Assembly: GCA_015066175.1 (NCBI GenBank)
Contig: SVOW01000001.1
Span: forward strand, 1-64,000
Direction: 5' to 3'
Origin: Oscillospiraceae bacterium
GTDB taxonomy: Bacteria; Bacillota; Clostridia; Oscillospirales; Acutalibacteraceae
DNA: 64,000 bases
Below the pieces are notes generated by a model, which was not told where the DNA came from, did not search any database, and saw nothing but the letters and a program-made list of their open reading frames with translations. Positions 35,601 through 45,130 of the stretch are shown one piece after another. Within the stretch, counting starts at the first letter, position 1. The number at the start of each line of letters is the position of its first letter. The translations under genes were made by a program, and so were the position numbers.

Positions 35601-38255
35601 CCATTCCAACGATGCATACATAGCATTTTCGGGATTAAGTGCATAGTCGAAATCAACAGAATAACTGTCATATCTCTTACTTGTGCTTACTTTTACAGCA
35701 TTAAAATCAGGAGCTTCATTTCCTGACAATAAAATACTTACACCGAAAAGAGGCACATAAGCGCCGATTTTATTATAAAGGTCAATTATATCCTTAGCTG
35801 CACTATCGCATGTGGACTGATATGCAAATTCTGTATCTCTTACAGTAATAGCAACATTATAAGCTGCTGTAAGTGCTTCCCAATCTTCAGGAGCACAGTT
35901 TTCAGCTGTCACTTTACCCGATTCATAAAGCAGAATAGCATAATCAAGTCTTGTTTTATCAGGACGTACAGTAATTGTAGTTGTTGCTTCAAAACCACCA
36001 TCACGTGTAGTTGCATAAATTGTGCATGTGCCTGAATCTTTTGCAGTTACAACACCATTAGCATCAACTGTTGCAACCTTATCATCACTTGTTGTCCATA
36101 AAATATCTTTAATGCTTGCATCACCGATTTTTGCACCATTAAGACCGGAACCAAGAGGATATACTGTTTCATTGATATCAACCTGCTGACCAACAATTAA
36201 ATCAGCAGATGTGGGATTAACAGTAACACTTGTTACGGGATAGTTTGCAAAAGACACTGTAATTGTATCTGTATAACCACCATCATAAGATTTAGCCTGA
36301 ATTACACCCCATGCAGAGCTGTTTTTGGAAGGTTTAACAACACCGCTTGGTGAAACTTCAATATTTCTGCCTTCAAGCACGGACCATCTTACATTCTGGT
36401 TTGAGGCGTTAGGAGGATTAAAAGTAACAGTAAGCTGAGTGCTTTGACTGTTGTATGTTTTTGTCGTAGGAACATTTATGCTGAGAAAATCACCCTGGTC
36501 GATATCAATTCCCTGTGCAAGTGTACCGATATAAACATCATATGTTCTTTCACAAGTTGAAATCGTACCTGCTTTAACGCAAATTGTAACAATACCGCCA
36601 CCGCCTTCAAGAGCTGTGAGGTAACCATTAGAATCTATGGTAGCACTTGTGTTTGACACAGATGAACCATCTTTAGCATAAGTAACCTTTCCGTCATCGC
36701 CAACAAGACCCCAGCGGATTGTTGCGTTTGAACGGTCAGGGAAAACTTCTGCTGTATACTGTGCACTTTCACCGGGCTGTATAACTGCTGGTCCTGATAC
36801 CTTGATATCAACAGGCTGAGTTACAAGTTTACCTGTAACAGTAACTTCAGCTGACGCGGAAATACCATCAATAAACGCAGTAACTTTTGTTGTCTTTTTA
36901 TTAAGAGAAGTAATACCTCCAGCATCACGACCAATAAGAACACCATTCTTATCAACATAAGCTATTGATTCATCTTCTACTGTCCATACAACATTTGTAG
37001 AATTTGCACCCTGCGGGTTAATATCTGTGATATAAAGTTGAGAAGTTTCGCCTTCTTTAACTTCAAAATCACCGCCGATTTCGAAACTCTTAACCTCGAG
37101 AGAGTCAACAATTGTAAACGTGAATTTATCGTTGATTGTTGATTCGAGAATCCAGTTTGCAACATATTTTGTAGCCTGTGAAACAAGGTCAGCAGTGTTA
37201 GTACCTGCACCTGCAGCAGCTGCAATAATATCGATAACAAACTTAACAGTGTTTGTTGAAACGTTAATGCCAAGAACTTTAACAAGCACGTCAGCAAGGT
37301 CAGCAGTATCAACTTCGTTACCAAGGCTTGCAAGGTCATTGATATAACTCATAAGTTTATCAACAATTTCGTCAGCATTAGGTGCTACCTTAACAGTAAC
37401 TTTACCTTCTTTAAGGAAAGTAATTTCACCTGTCTCATGGTTAAATTCTGCATAGTCTTCAGCACGATCAAAAATCGTTGCACCCTCAAGAGACCATGTA
37501 ACACCATAACCGAGACGAAGAGGTGTAACGCCGCCCTGAACCGTTACTTTACCACCAACAGCAACAGTTTCAGGAAGCGAATCCTTATTAACAATGAACG
37601 CACCGTTAGGAAGCACGTTTGCATACCATTTATCAGAATTAGTTACGAGCACGTGAACACTGTCCACAGCAACAGCTACACCATACTGATCGTAAAGTGT
37701 TGCAGTTATAATAGTGTCAAGGCTGTTAAGTCTTTCTTTCAATTTATCTGTAAGACTGTTTCCAACTGAACCTGCACCGAGGGTTTTTGAAACCAAAGCA
37801 ACGATGGAGTCAGTATCCATTCTGTCAAGGTCAACATCTTCACCATAAAGAACATTTTCAAGAGTTTTGGCTAATGATTTACCTATAATCGGAATAGTCT
37901 TAACGTCATTTTCAAGCCAAAGACGTACCGCAGCACCTTTGGATGAGTCATGACCTCTCACCAAGCCTGTCTGGTCAACTGATGCGTTAAGAGGAGTGTT
38001 ACTCTCCCACACAACATAACCACCTTCAGGCATTGAACAGTCAATAAGTTTATAGCTTAATTGTAACTGTTCACTTTCCATAACTGATAACTGTGCAGTT
38101 ACAGAATTTCCGCTCGCGTCTGTAATGTCAATTTCATGGCTTGCAGCAAAAGCGTTAATATTGGACGCGATTGCACCAAAACCGGGGACAAAACACGACA
38201 CTACGAGAGCCATTACGAGAACAAAGCTCTCAAAGCGAAGCATTTTTTTCTTCAT
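29661..38255 (-). CDS. giant secreted Ig-like (BIG2) repeat protein with C-terminal dockerin
   Basis: 2864 residues. A signal peptide (KKKMLRFE, hydrophobic core FVLVMALVVSCFV, then AFAAS) starts at ATG 38255, 8 bases after GGAGG; upstream in-frame codons have no ribosome site. The N-terminal third holds several BIG2-like domains. Then a unit of two Ig-like domains and one FIVAR-like three-helix module repeats seven times with a period of about 258 residues (helical modules begin near 35960, 35180, 34400, 33620, 32850, 32095 and 31325). More helical modules, a short beta domain and a type I dockerin with two calcium loops (DVNGDGYVDGQD, DANRDGVIDELD) end the chain. No sortase or SLH anchor is present. 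Probable role: adhesion or scaffold at the cell surface. Confidence 0.88.
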   Translation of the reverse strand: MKKKMLRFESFVLVMALVVSCFVPGFGAIASNINAFAASHEIDITDASGNSVTAQLSVMESEQLQLSYKLIDCSMPEGGYVVWESNTPLNASVDQTGLVRGHDSSKGAAVRLWLENDVKTIPIIGKSLAKTLENVLYGEDVDLDRMDTDSIVALVSKTLGAGSVGNSLTDKLKERLNSLDTIITATLYDQYGVAVAVDSVHVLVTNSDKWYANVLPNGAFIVNKDSLPETVAVGGKVTVQGGVTPLRLGYGVTWSLEGATIFDRAEDYAEFNHETGEITFLKEGKVTVKVAPNADEIVDKLMSYINDLASLGNEVDTADLADVLVKVLGINVSTNTVKFVIDIIAAAAGAGTNTADLVSQATKYVANWILESTINDKFTFTIVDSLEVKSFEIGGDFEVKEGETSQLYITDINPQGANSTNVVWTVEDESIAYVDKNGVLIGRDAGGITSLNKKTTKVTAFIDGISASAEVTVTGKLVTQPVDIKVSGPAVIQPGESAQYTAEVFPDRSNATIRWGLVGDDGKVTYAKDGSSVSNTSATIDSNGYLTALEGGGGIVTICVKAGTISTCERTYDVYIGTLAQGIDIDQGDFLSINVPTTKTYNSQSTQLTVTFNPPNASNQNVRWSVLEGRNIEVSPSGVVKPSKNSSAWGVIQAKSYDGGYTDTITVSFANYPVTSVTVNPTSADLIVGQQVDINETVYPLGSGLNGAKIGDASIKDILWTTSDDKVATVDANGVVTAKDSGTCTIYATTRDGGFEATTTITVRPDKTRLDYAILLYESGKVTAENCAPEDWEALTAAYNVAITVRDTEFAYQSTCDSAAKDIIDLYNKIGAYVPLFGVSILLSGNEAPDFNAVKVSTSKRYDSYSVDFDYALNPENAMYASLEWTSSNPVISVDQNGVCKPTKNQACASIITFTAIDYIGNKVTDSVVVSFANTPATGVELDKTEIADALVYNTGKLNATVLPKPFGLIGGASIEDVAWFSSNEKVVTVDQSGNLTYVGAGTAEISVVTVDGGFTATCTVTVSVNKTMLLSAISEMNSYNLVEEEWTKQSFDVYKAAYDNAVVVYGDPEATQQAVDAARSQLIEAYSNLKRFIKTESVIIQVDGEEAPDYISVKSPLYSTAKLQLAARILPLDSMYVSVEWSTDSSSIKVDENGKVTPASSTAAGYGWVTITVTDERGNIVTDKVHVSFAMYPVSYVTVTPEVIETSLDEAPAKLSAVCKHVATSVVTHNATIQKVYWSSSNETAVTVDENGQLTYHNAGQATITATAADGGITATCLVTVAGDKSKLREAIATADAANIDIQNHTYETSMAYVAAYEHAIEVEASVLYTQEEINEAAERLFATLNALEPYIHMTDLNIYYEGNIAPAFIGIDVSTWKPFTSYSVNLTYDYTPADAMFASIEWSSSNENVSCENGVVKPLKNKACGAAITLTATDHYGNTIVKEVHVAFGNYQPTGISINRSMMSVNYGAEPQTITATVSHNTTDYLFNTYGVKDVVWKTTDPDVATVENGVVTFVEAGTCQIIASTLYGGYSATCEVTVTSDVTPLQEVYAMTTALNLKQEEYTVESWGPYAEAYANAARVLAVQNPKQRDINAASQALWDAYNNLEKYIKIQNVLITYNGNDTITHVTQSVGLAANYTNSSVALGYRILPSNATWASISWSSSNSSIAVSSAGVCTPTANEACWSEITLCVTDTKGRSYTDTIYVAFAKTPVTGITVSPTEITDAVVGGTSQISYSIKPDGVSKADIKDVTWSSSDESIAVVQNGTVEFHNTGIVKIIATTCDGGFQAVTTIKVYANKNALKEMIDYVDTLVYTNYTPATWAILQEKYNEAKSVFDAEDPSQAEVNAAFDNLSIAVSDLVEYIYVSDVKIVCDGSTSEFINVIVPEDQAYLAAYAKVGFVVDPEQAMYVDVEWSYDGSIVFNPTSGLVAPLYNKPCFGRIYLTLTDDFGNEYKATSYVTFSRNPIDYVDVDKDLVEVTVNAEDFQLTASVIGINGEPADITEVVWTSSDPSVASVDENGVVTVHAGGYAEIKAESVVGGYYDICKVYVSTDKSALEAVLQQTIDENYQRLDYIETTYNVYVEAYDYAVRVYSNNEASQEEIDNATAQLTAAIDALEPYIHVESIVIYNDVTGGNDSHITKKSAYIKGKEVNLSYQINPGDSMYETITWSSDNDDITVDANGKVVINVNDARSANITLTVTDYYGVKYTKSVLVSFIRFTAVTGVEISKTEIYGYSGGSESLSCTVKPSGITNADVKDVIWSTSDEKVATVNQDGKVFFVDGGECYITVTTVEGGFTATCKVTVVATEAKNALAEEIKNAKAIDASLYTEDSYAILADAIIEAERVYNMGLATTTQINDAIALLGSAKDQLVYVPADYTSVNIAIEDFNALEKEYYKAEDLDAIQQMIDNINWDHDISEQYIVEEIASEINVAIAELEEISADYTAINQAIEKAQALELDNYRNPEVIDTALANAIAAAEKDYKISEQNKLDAYAEALERAISKLDYKSADKSALETALSLTLDQDYPEYYDAQLIEIWQALVVEGQEMYDNDELTILDNEAIKAKAAEIIDAHNAVEASYKVVIKTDKLIAAVEQAEVILPEGEIAEDSIYAVLSQLVSEANELLASELTEPEMQAVVDSLTEEILAEVEKIINTPADYTAVNDAIERFNAVDKFLYTEDSLKNVQDIIDAVVWDYNIISQDAVDAIAQNINDAIDNLVLTEETKIEAIEEVGATVDEEEKFIYGVDEGITDVKDYVRVVNGTLEYVETDDGFGTGTVVNVVDNEGVIVDTYTIVIFGDVNGDGYVDGQDSLFIQMIIWSGDTSVNAYNIAADANRDGVIDELDVDLVEEVGALSATIEQR
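29700..29850 (-). other. type I dockerin domain
   Basis: Two 12-residue EF-hand-like loops, DVNGDGYVDGQD and DANRDGVIDELD, 30 or so residues apart, preceded by the YTIVIFGDVNGDG start common in gut clostridial dockerin proteins. Dockerins bind cohesin modules; no cohesin is encoded in this window. Confidence 0.85.
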
Positions 38256-38455
38256 AAAAGTATTCCTCCTTCTACTTGCGTGAAAAAAACACATCTCCAC
38301 ACTACATATACTCTTATACTCTATAATGTTACCATATATTGTGAAATTTATAATTACAATTTAGAAATATAAATCTTTTTCGACAAAGAATTTTAATAAT
38401 TTTTTAACAAAAAGATAAGGAACCGAAAAATTAATTCCGGTTCCTTGTAAATAGA
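38256..38455. other. intergenic leader of the giant protein gene
   Basis: The leader of the giant protein gene holds GGAGG and an AT-rich stretch. The only promoter candidate, TTGTAA-17-TATGGT near 38335-38365, is weak. The PI-PLC terminator lies at its right end. Confidence 0.4.
38405..38446 (-). terminator. terminator of the uvrB to PI-PLC operon
   Basis: AAGGAACCG (38417-38425) pairs with CGGTTCCTT (38438-38446). The minus strand continues with ATCTTTTTG. Confidence 0.85.
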
Positions 38456-39358
38456 TTATTCAGATTCCAATTTTTTCATAAATTCTTCAGTTTTATCCTG
38501 TTGAATATTATTCTTAGCAATATTCAATCTGAGTATCAATTTTGATTTCATGTAATCTGCTGTCATAAAATCGCTTGCGATAATATTAGCACGTTTAAGA
38601 TAATTTTCATTGTTTTCGACCTGATTAATTACGCTTTCAAAATAGGGTCTGAGTTTTACATCAAGTTTTGAAGGTAGAGCAAGTCCTATTTCAGTGCCAA
38701 GATTTGGAGTCTGCTGAATCTGAAACCAATTCAGACCTGTAGGTTTGCCAAGGTCAAACAGTTTGACAACTTCCTTTGAGAAACTTTCAGCCTTAAGACC
38801 ATTAATACGCTTGTCCCACGGAAAATCGTATTCACAATTAACACTGTAATTATACGCTTTTTCAAAATTATAAAGAATATAACGTTTTCTTGATTTTCTT
38901 ATATCCCCTACTGTAACTTTATTTATGTCATCAAAATCATAAAAAGCCAATTCAGATGGTTTTATGTATTCTTCAAGCATTTCATTCATGTGGTTTTTAT
39001 CTGCTTTGCAAACAAAATTAAAAGGACCAATTTTCTGGGGATAATACTCTCTGATATCAAAAATAAAAAATTCGGAATCATTATTGTTAAGCATCTTTTT
39101 CATGCTTTCAAGGTCGTTTCTGAATTTGCCACCCTTTGAAAGACCATGACATACAATAATCTCGCCATTTTTATCAGTGTCAAGTCTTATGCAGAAATGA
39201 CGGATACCATATTCATACTGCTTGTACAAATTGCCATTCTGACATTTACCCATAAATTTCAGTTCATAACTGCACGCATTATGTGCACTCGGCATTACAA
39301 CGTCAATTAAATTTACATCGTCTTTTAAATAAGACATCCAATTTGTATAAATACTCAT
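38456..39358 (-). CDS. PI-PLC X-domain phosphodiesterase-like protein
   Basis: 300 residues with the fold of bacterial phosphatidylinositol-specific phospholipase C: PSAHNAC holds the first catalytic His, IRHFCIRLD the conserved Arg, and IIVCHGL the second His. Compared with the Bacillus enzyme, Asp after the first His is Asn, and the Asp two before the Arg is Cys. There is no signal peptide, unlike secreted PI-PLC. The substrate is unknown and activity may be altered. It lies 10 bases after the aldolase gene and is the last gene of the operon. Confidence 0.72.
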   Translation of the reverse strand: MSIYTNWMSYLKDDVNLIDVVMPSAHNACSYELKFMGKCQNGNLYKQYEYGIRHFCIRLDTDKNGEIIVCHGLSKGGKFRNDLESMKKMLNNNDSEFFIFDIREYYPQKIGPFNFVCKADKNHMNEMLEEYIKPSELAFYDFDDINKVTVGDIRKSRKRYILYNFEKAYNYSVNCEYDFPWDKRINGLKAESFSKEVVKLFDLGKPTGLNWFQIQQTPNLGTEIGLALPSKLDVKLRPYFESVINQVENNENYLKRANIIASDFMTADYMKSKLILRLNIAKNNIQQDKTEEFMKKLESE

Positions 39359-39368
39359 CTTTCAAACC

Positions 39369-40208
39369 TCAACTGTAACAGATATTAATCTTTTCGAGCA
39401 TAACTTTTTTTATTTCATCAATTGCAACACGCATATAAATTTTAGGGTCAAACACGTCAGGATTCTGTTGCATACCAAGCTTGATACCGTTTGTATATGC
39501 CTGACGTAATTCAGTAGCAAAGTTAATTTTTGAAATACCGGCCCTGATGCAATCACGAAGAACTTCATCACTCAAGCCCGATGCGCCATGAAGAACAAGC
39601 GGAGTTGCTATGGCCGCATGAATTTCTTCAATGCGCTTTATATTAATTTTCGGCTCGCCCTTATACACACCGTGAGCAGTTCCCACACCTATTGCAAGCG
39701 TGCTGACTCCTGTGATTTCACAAAAATCAACTGCTTCGCTTACTTTTGTATAGCTTGCTTCAAGGTCTGTATCTCCTTCTTCTTTTCCGCCGATTGTTCC
39801 GAGTTCGCCTTCAACAGATACACCAAGAGGTATCGCCATATCTGCGACCTCTTTTGTTTTTGCAGCATTTTCGTTGAATGGCAGTGAACTACCATCAAAC
39901 ATAACAGATGAAAAACCGCAATTGATACACTTTTCGGCAAGTTCTTTACTGCTGCCATGATCTAGATGCATCGCGTAGTCAACATCGTCGCATCCGATTG
40001 TAAGCGAGCGCATCATTGTAGGATAAACTGACATTCCGCCGTAAGCAAGAGTCCTCGGGATAGTCTGAATTATCAATGGCTTTTTTGTTTCCTTCATAAC
40101 CTCAGCTGCAGCTATTGCAGACTCAAGGTTATCAATATTAAAAGCAGGCACAGCGTATCCTTCCCGCAAGGCTTTTCGCATCAATTTATAACTTGATACA
40201 CAAGACAT
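39369..40208 (-). CDS. class II fructose-bisphosphate/tagatose-bisphosphate aldolase
   Basis: A zinc aldolase of 279 residues that splits ketose bisphosphates to DHAP and an aldehyde phosphate. MHLDHGSS carries the catalytic Asp and a zinc His. EGELGTIGG, GTAHGVYKGEP and LVLHGASGL carry the remaining zinc ligands and phosphate site. It resembles the GatY/KbaY and Fba type; the exact sugar is uncertain. An in-frame ATG at 40235 overlaps the lipoprotein gene. ATG 40208 follows GGAGG and gives MSCVSSYKLM. Confidence 0.87.
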   Translation of the reverse strand: MSCVSSYKLMRKALREGYAVPAFNIDNLESAIAAAEVMKETKKPLIIQTIPRTLAYGGMSVYPTMMRSLTIGCDDVDYAMHLDHGSSKELAEKCINCGFSSVMFDGSSLPFNENAAKTKEVADMAIPLGVSVEGELGTIGGKEEGDTDLEASYTKVSEAVDFCEITGVSTLAIGVGTAHGVYKGEPKINIKRIEEIHAAIATPLVLHGASGLSDEVLRDCIRAGISKINFATELRQAYTNGIKLGMQQNPDVFDPKIYMRVAIDEIKKVMLEKINICYS

Positions 40209-40224
40209 ATTTTTACCTCCGTTA

Positions 40225-40734
40225 TTAATTAACATCTGATTTCATATTTTTAAACTTGACACTCAGGTCAGCATCAGGAATTTTCAAACTGATCGGATAA
40301 CCTGTTTCTCCGTCTTGCAAAAGGGTAAACTGACCTATCTCAGTCTGACCTGTATATTTCCACATTCCGTTTTCAAGTTGGGAATACTTTGTTGTGTTAA
40401 GAACATTTGTAAGTGCTTCAGACAAGGAAGTTGCAAATTCAGTGTGTTTCAATGCAGCAGGGTCAAACTCATAAGATACTTTTCCCATCTCAAGTTTACA
40501 GTTACCACCTTTGACAATCATCTTCAACCCTGAAAGCAGACAGGGTTCTTTGACTGTAATTTCACAACTGTTTGCAAGGTTATTTTCTATTGAACATTCC
40601 AAAGTATAGTTATTATATGTAACGCTTATATCTCCTTTGAAATTCAGCTCCGGTACAGGCGGAGTTGCAGTTTTTTCTCTCGCACAACCACCGAAAAGCA
40701 GAATAAACATCAGAAGAATAAGCACCTTTTTCAA
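40225..40734 (-). CDS. small lipoprotein, unknown function
   Basis: Begins at a TTG (40734) placed 6 bases after GAGGTG. This gives a signal KKVLILLMFILLFGGC with lipobox LFGGC, so the mature protein starts with lipidated Cys17. Longer in-frame starts would spoil the signal. The 169 residues have beta-rich, amphipathic segments like lipoproteins that fold around a hydrophobic pocket, but no family is recognised. It sits 16 bases after nnr. Confidence 0.75.
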   Translation of the reverse strand: MKKVLILLMFILLFGGCAREKTATPPVPELNFKGDISVTYNNYTLECSIENNLANSCEITVKEPCLLSGLKMIVKGGNCKLEMGKVSYEFDPAALKHTEFATSLSEALTNVLNTTKYSQLENGMWKYTGQTEIGQFTLLQDGETGYPISLKIPDADLSVKFKNMKSDVN

Positions 40735-40750
40735 AAAAAACACCTCAATA

Positions 40751-42298
40751 TTATTCAAAAATTGAAAGTGCAAAAGGTAAACAATTTGCCGTATCCGTCG
40801 GAGTCATTGCAGTTACAGAATACTTTTCAGCAGCGATATCTCCTGCCAGACCATGTAAATATACAGCAAGAACAGCAGCATCTTCGGGTTTGATTCCTGA
40901 GGCTAAAAATCCGCACATAAGACCTGCAAGAAGATCTCCGCTTCCGCCCTTTGCCATTCCCGCATTACCTGTTACATTTACATAAGTTGATTTTTTGCCT
41001 GGCATTGCAATTACAGTGTTGGCACCTTTTAAAACCACTGTCACATTATTTTTTTCAGCAAAATCAACCGCCGTCTGAATACGGTCAGATTGAATCTGCT
41101 CAACGCTCAGCCCCGTTAATCTGCTCATCTCACCGGGATGCGGCGTTATTATTATCGGCACTTTTGCAGCTTTCAATACATTTATATTGTGGGAAAGTAT
41201 ATTTATGCCATCAGCATCAATAACAACAGGAACTTTTGCATTCACCAGAATTTCATATAAAATCTGCGCTGTATCTCTGTTTACACCTAAGCCACAGCCG
41301 ACAAGTATAGCTGTTGATTTTGACATTGCTTTTTTCAATTCATCTGTTGCTGAAGCAGAAAAAGTGCCCTTTTCATTTGTATTTAAAGGTAAAAGCAACG
41401 GCGAAGTGATTTTTGATCCGATTGCAGAATACGCACAATCAGGAAAAGCCGCAGTAACAAGTCCTGCACCGCTTCTCACCGCACCCATGGCTGCGAGCAC
41501 CGCAGCACCGGGCATATTTCTGCTACCGCAAACCGACAGCACATGACCATAATCGCCTTTGTTAGAAACAGGGTTACGTGAAGGAAGCAATTTTTTTATC
41601 ATATCTTCATCAATTGAATAGCAATAAGGGTCGCCAGAAACGTTCTGCTCTTCTTCAGTGATACCGATATTAACAACTTTTACTTTTCCGCATTTTTTAC
41701 TTGCAGGCAGCAATATATGACACGGTTTTGCAGCACACACAGCAATTGTAAAATCTGCATCAATTGAAGCACCCATTATTTCTCCTGTATCGGTGTTTAC
41801 ACCACCGGGCACGTCAATACAGACAACTTGTGCTTCGCAGGAATTGATATAACCAAACAACTCTGCATATACACCTGTAACCTCTCTTGCAAGACCTACA
41901 CCAAAAACTGCTTCAACAATAATATCGCATTTCTGAAGTGCGTCGAGAGCAGATGCTTTGTTAAGGTCAAAAGTAATTATATTAATAGGCAATTGTTCTA
42001 CTCTCGAAAGCATTTCTTTTGAAAGTTCTGTTATCGGTGAGCCACCTGCCATAATTATTGTTACAGGACAACCGATTTCAGAAAACTTTCTCGCAATGAC
42101 ATATCCGTCGCCACCATTATTACCTCGACCGCATACAACTGTAATTCTTTTGGGCGTTTCAACAGTAACACCGTATTCTTCACGGATTGCTTTTGCACAA
42201 GCAGCACCTGCATTTTCCATCAATCTAAGATAACTTGTATCATTCATATTTGCAGCAGCTTCTGCCATTTTCATTTGTAAGGTTGTCAAAATTTTCAT
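40751..42298 (-). CDS. nnr: bifunctional NAD(P)H-hydrate epimerase / ADP-dependent dehydratase
   Basis: Repairs damaged NADH and NADPH hydrates. The N-terminal YjeF domain (residues 1 to about 215, [17 protein letters not shown]) is the epimerase. The C-terminal ribokinase-like domain (about 230-515, [27 protein letters not shown]) is the dehydratase. 515 residues is the usual fused length. ATG 42298 overlaps the uvrA stop by 4 bases. The gene is commonly placed beside DNA repair or alr genes in firmicutes. Confidence 0.92.
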   Translation of the reverse strand: MKILTTLQMKMAEAAANMNDTSYLRLMENAGAACAKAIREEYGVTVETPKRITVVCGRGNNGGDGYVIARKFSEIGCPVTIIMAGGSPITELSKEMLSRVEQLPINIITFDLNKASALDALQKCDIIVEAVFGVGLAREVTGVYAELFGYINSCEAQVVCIDVPGGVNTDTGEIMGASIDADFTIAVCAAKPCHILLPASKKCGKVKVVNIGITEEEQNVSGDPYCYSIDEDMIKKLLPSRNPVSNKGDYGHVLSVCGSRNMPGAAVLAAMGAVRSGAGLVTAAFPDCAYSAIGSKITSPLLLPLNTNEKGTFSASATDELKKAMSKSTAILVGCGLGVNRDTAQILYEILVNAKVPVVIDADGINILSHNINVLKAAKVPIIITPHPGEMSRLTGLSVEQIQSDRIQTAVDFAEKNNVTVVLKGANTVIAMPGKKSTYVNVTGNAGMAKGGSGDLLAGLMCGFLASGIKPEDAAVLAVYLHGLAGDIAAEKYSVTAMTPTDTANCLPFALSIFE

Positions 42299-45129
42299 TT
42301 ATTATCACCATTTAAAACTTTTTTAAGATATTCACCTGTGTGTGATCCTTTTACCTTTGCAACTTCTTCAGGAGTACCTTGTGCAATTATCAGACCGCCA
42401 CCTGATCCACCTTCAGGACCCAAATCAATAACGTGGTCAGCACATTTGATAACATCAAGGTTATGCTCAATTACAAGAACTGTGTTACCTTTATCCACAA
42501 GTTTCTGAAGCACATCGATCAGTCTGTGAACATCCGCTGTGTGCAGACCGGTTGTGGGTTCATCAAGAATATAAATTGTTTTTCCTGTAGCTATGCGTGA
42601 AAGTTCGGTTGCAAGTTTTACACGTTGTGCTTCACCACCCGAAAGAGTTGTGGCCGGCTGACCAATTTTAACATAACCAAGACCTACATCATATAGAGTC
42701 TGCAGTTTTCTTTTTATTTTAGGAAGTGTTGAGAAAAATTCAAGCCCTTCTTCTACAGTCATTTCAAGCACTTCACTGATGCTTTTACCTTTATATTTTA
42801 TTTCGAGTGTTTCACGGTTATAACGCTGCCCCTTACAAACTTCACAAGGCACATATATATCAGCAAGAAAGTGCATTTCAATCTTCACTATACCATCGCC
42901 CTGACAAGCTTCGCAACGACCGCCTTTAACATTAAATGAGAATCTGCTTGCTGTGTATCCGCATTTTTTGGAATCCACTGTTGATGCATAAAGTTCTCTG
43001 ATATCGTTGAAAACGCCGGTATAAGTTGCAGGGTTTGAACGCGGAGTTCTGCCGATTGGTGATTGGTCAATATCAATCACCTTATCAAGAAATTCCACGC
43101 CTTCGATTCTATTGTGTCTGCCTGCAATTTTCTTTGCACCGTTCAATTTAGTAGCAAGTTTTTTATAAAGGATTTCATTCACAAGAGAAGATTTACCTGA
43201 ACCTGAAACACCTGTAATACAAACAAACTCACCAAGAGGAATTTCCACATCAATATTCTGCAGATTATTATGTTGTGCACCATAAATTTTCAAAGAATTA
43301 CCGTTACCGCTTCTTCTGTCTTCCGGAATTGCTATATTTTTTTTGCCACTGAGATATTGACCGGTAATTGAATCATCACATTTAAGTATTTCATCATACT
43401 CACCTGCAAAAACAACATTACCTCCGTGTATTCCGGCTCCAGGGCCGATATCAACAATATAATCAGCTTGTTCCATTGTTTCTTCATCGTGTTCAACAAC
43501 TATCAATGTATTTCCTAAATCCCGCAGTTGTTTGAGTGTTGTAAGAAGTTTTGCATTATCCCTCTGATGAAGGCCAATACTCGGCTCATCAAGAACATAA
43601 AGAACACCCGTGAGTGAAGATCCGATTTGTGTAGCAAGACGTATTCTCTGACTTTCACCGCCTGAAAGTGTACCGGACTGGCGTGAAAGAGTAAGATAAG
43701 AAAGACCAACTGAATTAAGAAAAGTTAATCTGTCTTTAATCTCTTTTATAATCAGAGTTGCAATAGACTTTTCTCTGTCATTCAATTCAAGATTGTCAAT
43801 GAAGTCAATAGCTTCTCCGATAGTTTTCCGAGTAAATTCATCAATATTGATGCCACCTACAGTTACTGAAAGTGATTCTTTTTTCAACCTTGCCCCTGAG
43901 CATTCAGGACACACACTGTCATCCATATACTGCTCAATATCAGAACGCGACCACTCACTCGTAGTGTTATCATATCGTCTCTGAAGATTGTTGATTATAC
44001 CTTCAAAATCTGTAAAATATGAGCCTGAACCGTATTCATTTTTACGTGTCATTTTGAATTTTTCGCCATTTGTTCCATAAAGAAGTGCATTAAGGCCTTC
44101 TTTCGGAATATCTTTAACAGGTGTATCAAGAGTAAAGCCATACTTAACAGCTAAACCTTCATAGTACATTTCTGCAATTGTGCCCTTGTCTGCATTAGAC
44201 CAGCCTGTCCCTTTTATAGCACCGTCTCTGATAGAAAGCTCTTTATCAGGAATAATCAGATCGGCGTTAATTTTTTTTGAAATACCAAGACCTGAACAAA
44301 CAGGACAAGCACCAAAAGGATTGTTGAAAGAAAACATTCTCGGTGTCAGTTCATCAATTGAACTTCCATGTTCAGGGCATGCAAAATTCTGTGAAAACAA
44401 CAATTCATCTCCGCTGATAACGTCAACAAGAATTATGCCATCTGAAAGATGTGATGCAGTTTCTACAGAATCAGCAAGACGTCCTTTTATATCGTCTTTT
44501 ATAACAAGTCTGTCAACAATAACATCAATGTTATGCTTTTTATTTTTTTCAAGCTTAATTTCTTCAGAAAGGTCGTAAACAATTCCGTCAATTCTTACTC
44601 TGACAAAACCAGATTTTCTCGCACTGTCAAGTTCTTTAACATGTTCACCTTTTCTGCCTTTGATTATAGGCGACATAATCTGAAGCTTTGTGCCAACAGG
44701 CAACTCCATAACTTTGTCAACAATCTGGTCAACCGTCTGTTTTGAAATTTCTTTACCACAGACTGGGCAATGCGGCACACCTATTCTTGCATATAAAAGA
44801 CGGAGATAGTCGTATATTTCCGTTACTGTGCCAACTGTCGAACGAGGGTTTTTAGATGTGGTTTTCTGATCGATTGATATCGCAGGAGATAAACCTTCAA
44901 TGTAATCAACATTTGGTTTTTCCATCTGACCTAAAAACTGTCTTGCATATGAGGAAAGTGACTCAACATATCTTCTCTGCCCTTCAGCATAAATTGTATC
45001 GAAAGCAAGAGATGATTTACCTGAGCCCGAAAGTCCTGTGAAAACAATAAGACTGTCTCTGGGCAATTCAATATCAACGTTTTTCAGATTGTGCTCTTTT
45101 GCACCTTTTACTACAATTTTCTTTTGCAA
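42295..45129 (-). CDS. uvrA: excinuclease ABC subunit A
   Basis: The damage sensor of nucleotide excision repair. 944 residues with two ABC ATPase halves ([14 protein letters not shown] and [14 protein letters not shown], signatures [12 protein letters not shown] and [12 protein letters not shown]) and two zinc modules (CPVC..CPEC and CEAC..CEVC). It starts with TTG at 45129, giving [16 protein letters not shown], the normal N-terminus; no ATG is near. TAA of uvrB ends one base before it, with AGGGA as ribosome site. Confidence 0.95.
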   Translation of the reverse strand: MQKKIVVKGAKEHNLKNVDIELPRDSLIVFTGLSGSGKSSLAFDTIYAEGQRRYVESLSSYARQFLGQMEKPNVDYIEGLSPAISIDQKTTSKNPRSTVGTVTEIYDYLRLLYARIGVPHCPVCGKEISKQTVDQIVDKVMELPVGTKLQIMSPIIKGRKGEHVKELDSARKSGFVRVRIDGIVYDLSEEIKLEKNKKHNIDVIVDRLVIKDDIKGRLADSVETASHLSDGIILVDVISGDELLFSQNFACPEHGSSIDELTPRMFSFNNPFGACPVCSGLGISKKINADLIIPDKELSIRDGAIKGTGWSNADKGTIAEMYYEGLAVKYGFTLDTPVKDIPKEGLNALLYGTNGEKFKMTRKNEYGSGSYFTDFEGIINNLQRRYDNTTSEWSRSDIEQYMDDSVCPECSGARLKKESLSVTVGGINIDEFTRKTIGEAIDFIDNLELNDREKSIATLIIKEIKDRLTFLNSVGLSYLTLSRQSGTLSGGESQRIRLATQIGSSLTGVLYVLDEPSIGLHQRDNAKLLTTLKQLRDLGNTLIVVEHDEETMEQADYIVDIGPGAGIHGGNVVFAGEYDEILKCDDSITGQYLSGKKNIAIPEDRRSGNGNSLKIYGAQHNNLQNIDVEIPLGEFVCITGVSGSGKSSLVNEILYKKLATKLNGAKKIAGRHNRIEGVEFLDKVIDIDQSPIGRTPRSNPATYTGVFNDIRELYASTVDSKKCGYTASRFSFNVKGGRCEACQGDGIVKIEMHFLADIYVPCEVCKGQRYNRETLEIKYKGKSISEVLEMTVEEGLEFFSTLPKIKRKLQTLYDVGLGYVKIGQPATTLSGGEAQRVKLATELSRIATGKTIYILDEPTTGLHTADVHRLIDVLQKLVDKGNTVLVIEHNLDVIKCADHVIDLGPEGGSGGGLIIAQGTPEEVAKVKGSHTGEYLKKVLNGDNK

Positions 45130-45130
45130 T

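Noticed and set aside
36977-37339. 120-codon minus-strand Leu-rich frame inside the giant gene
   Set aside because: It is a frame-shifted reading of the signal-bearing giant protein, which is continuous there.
29661-38255. Regular spacing of similar segments that could suggest a CRISPR or DNA satellite array
   Set aside because: The repeats are about 775 bases long, diverged, and lie in one open frame coding for Ig-like and helical modules.
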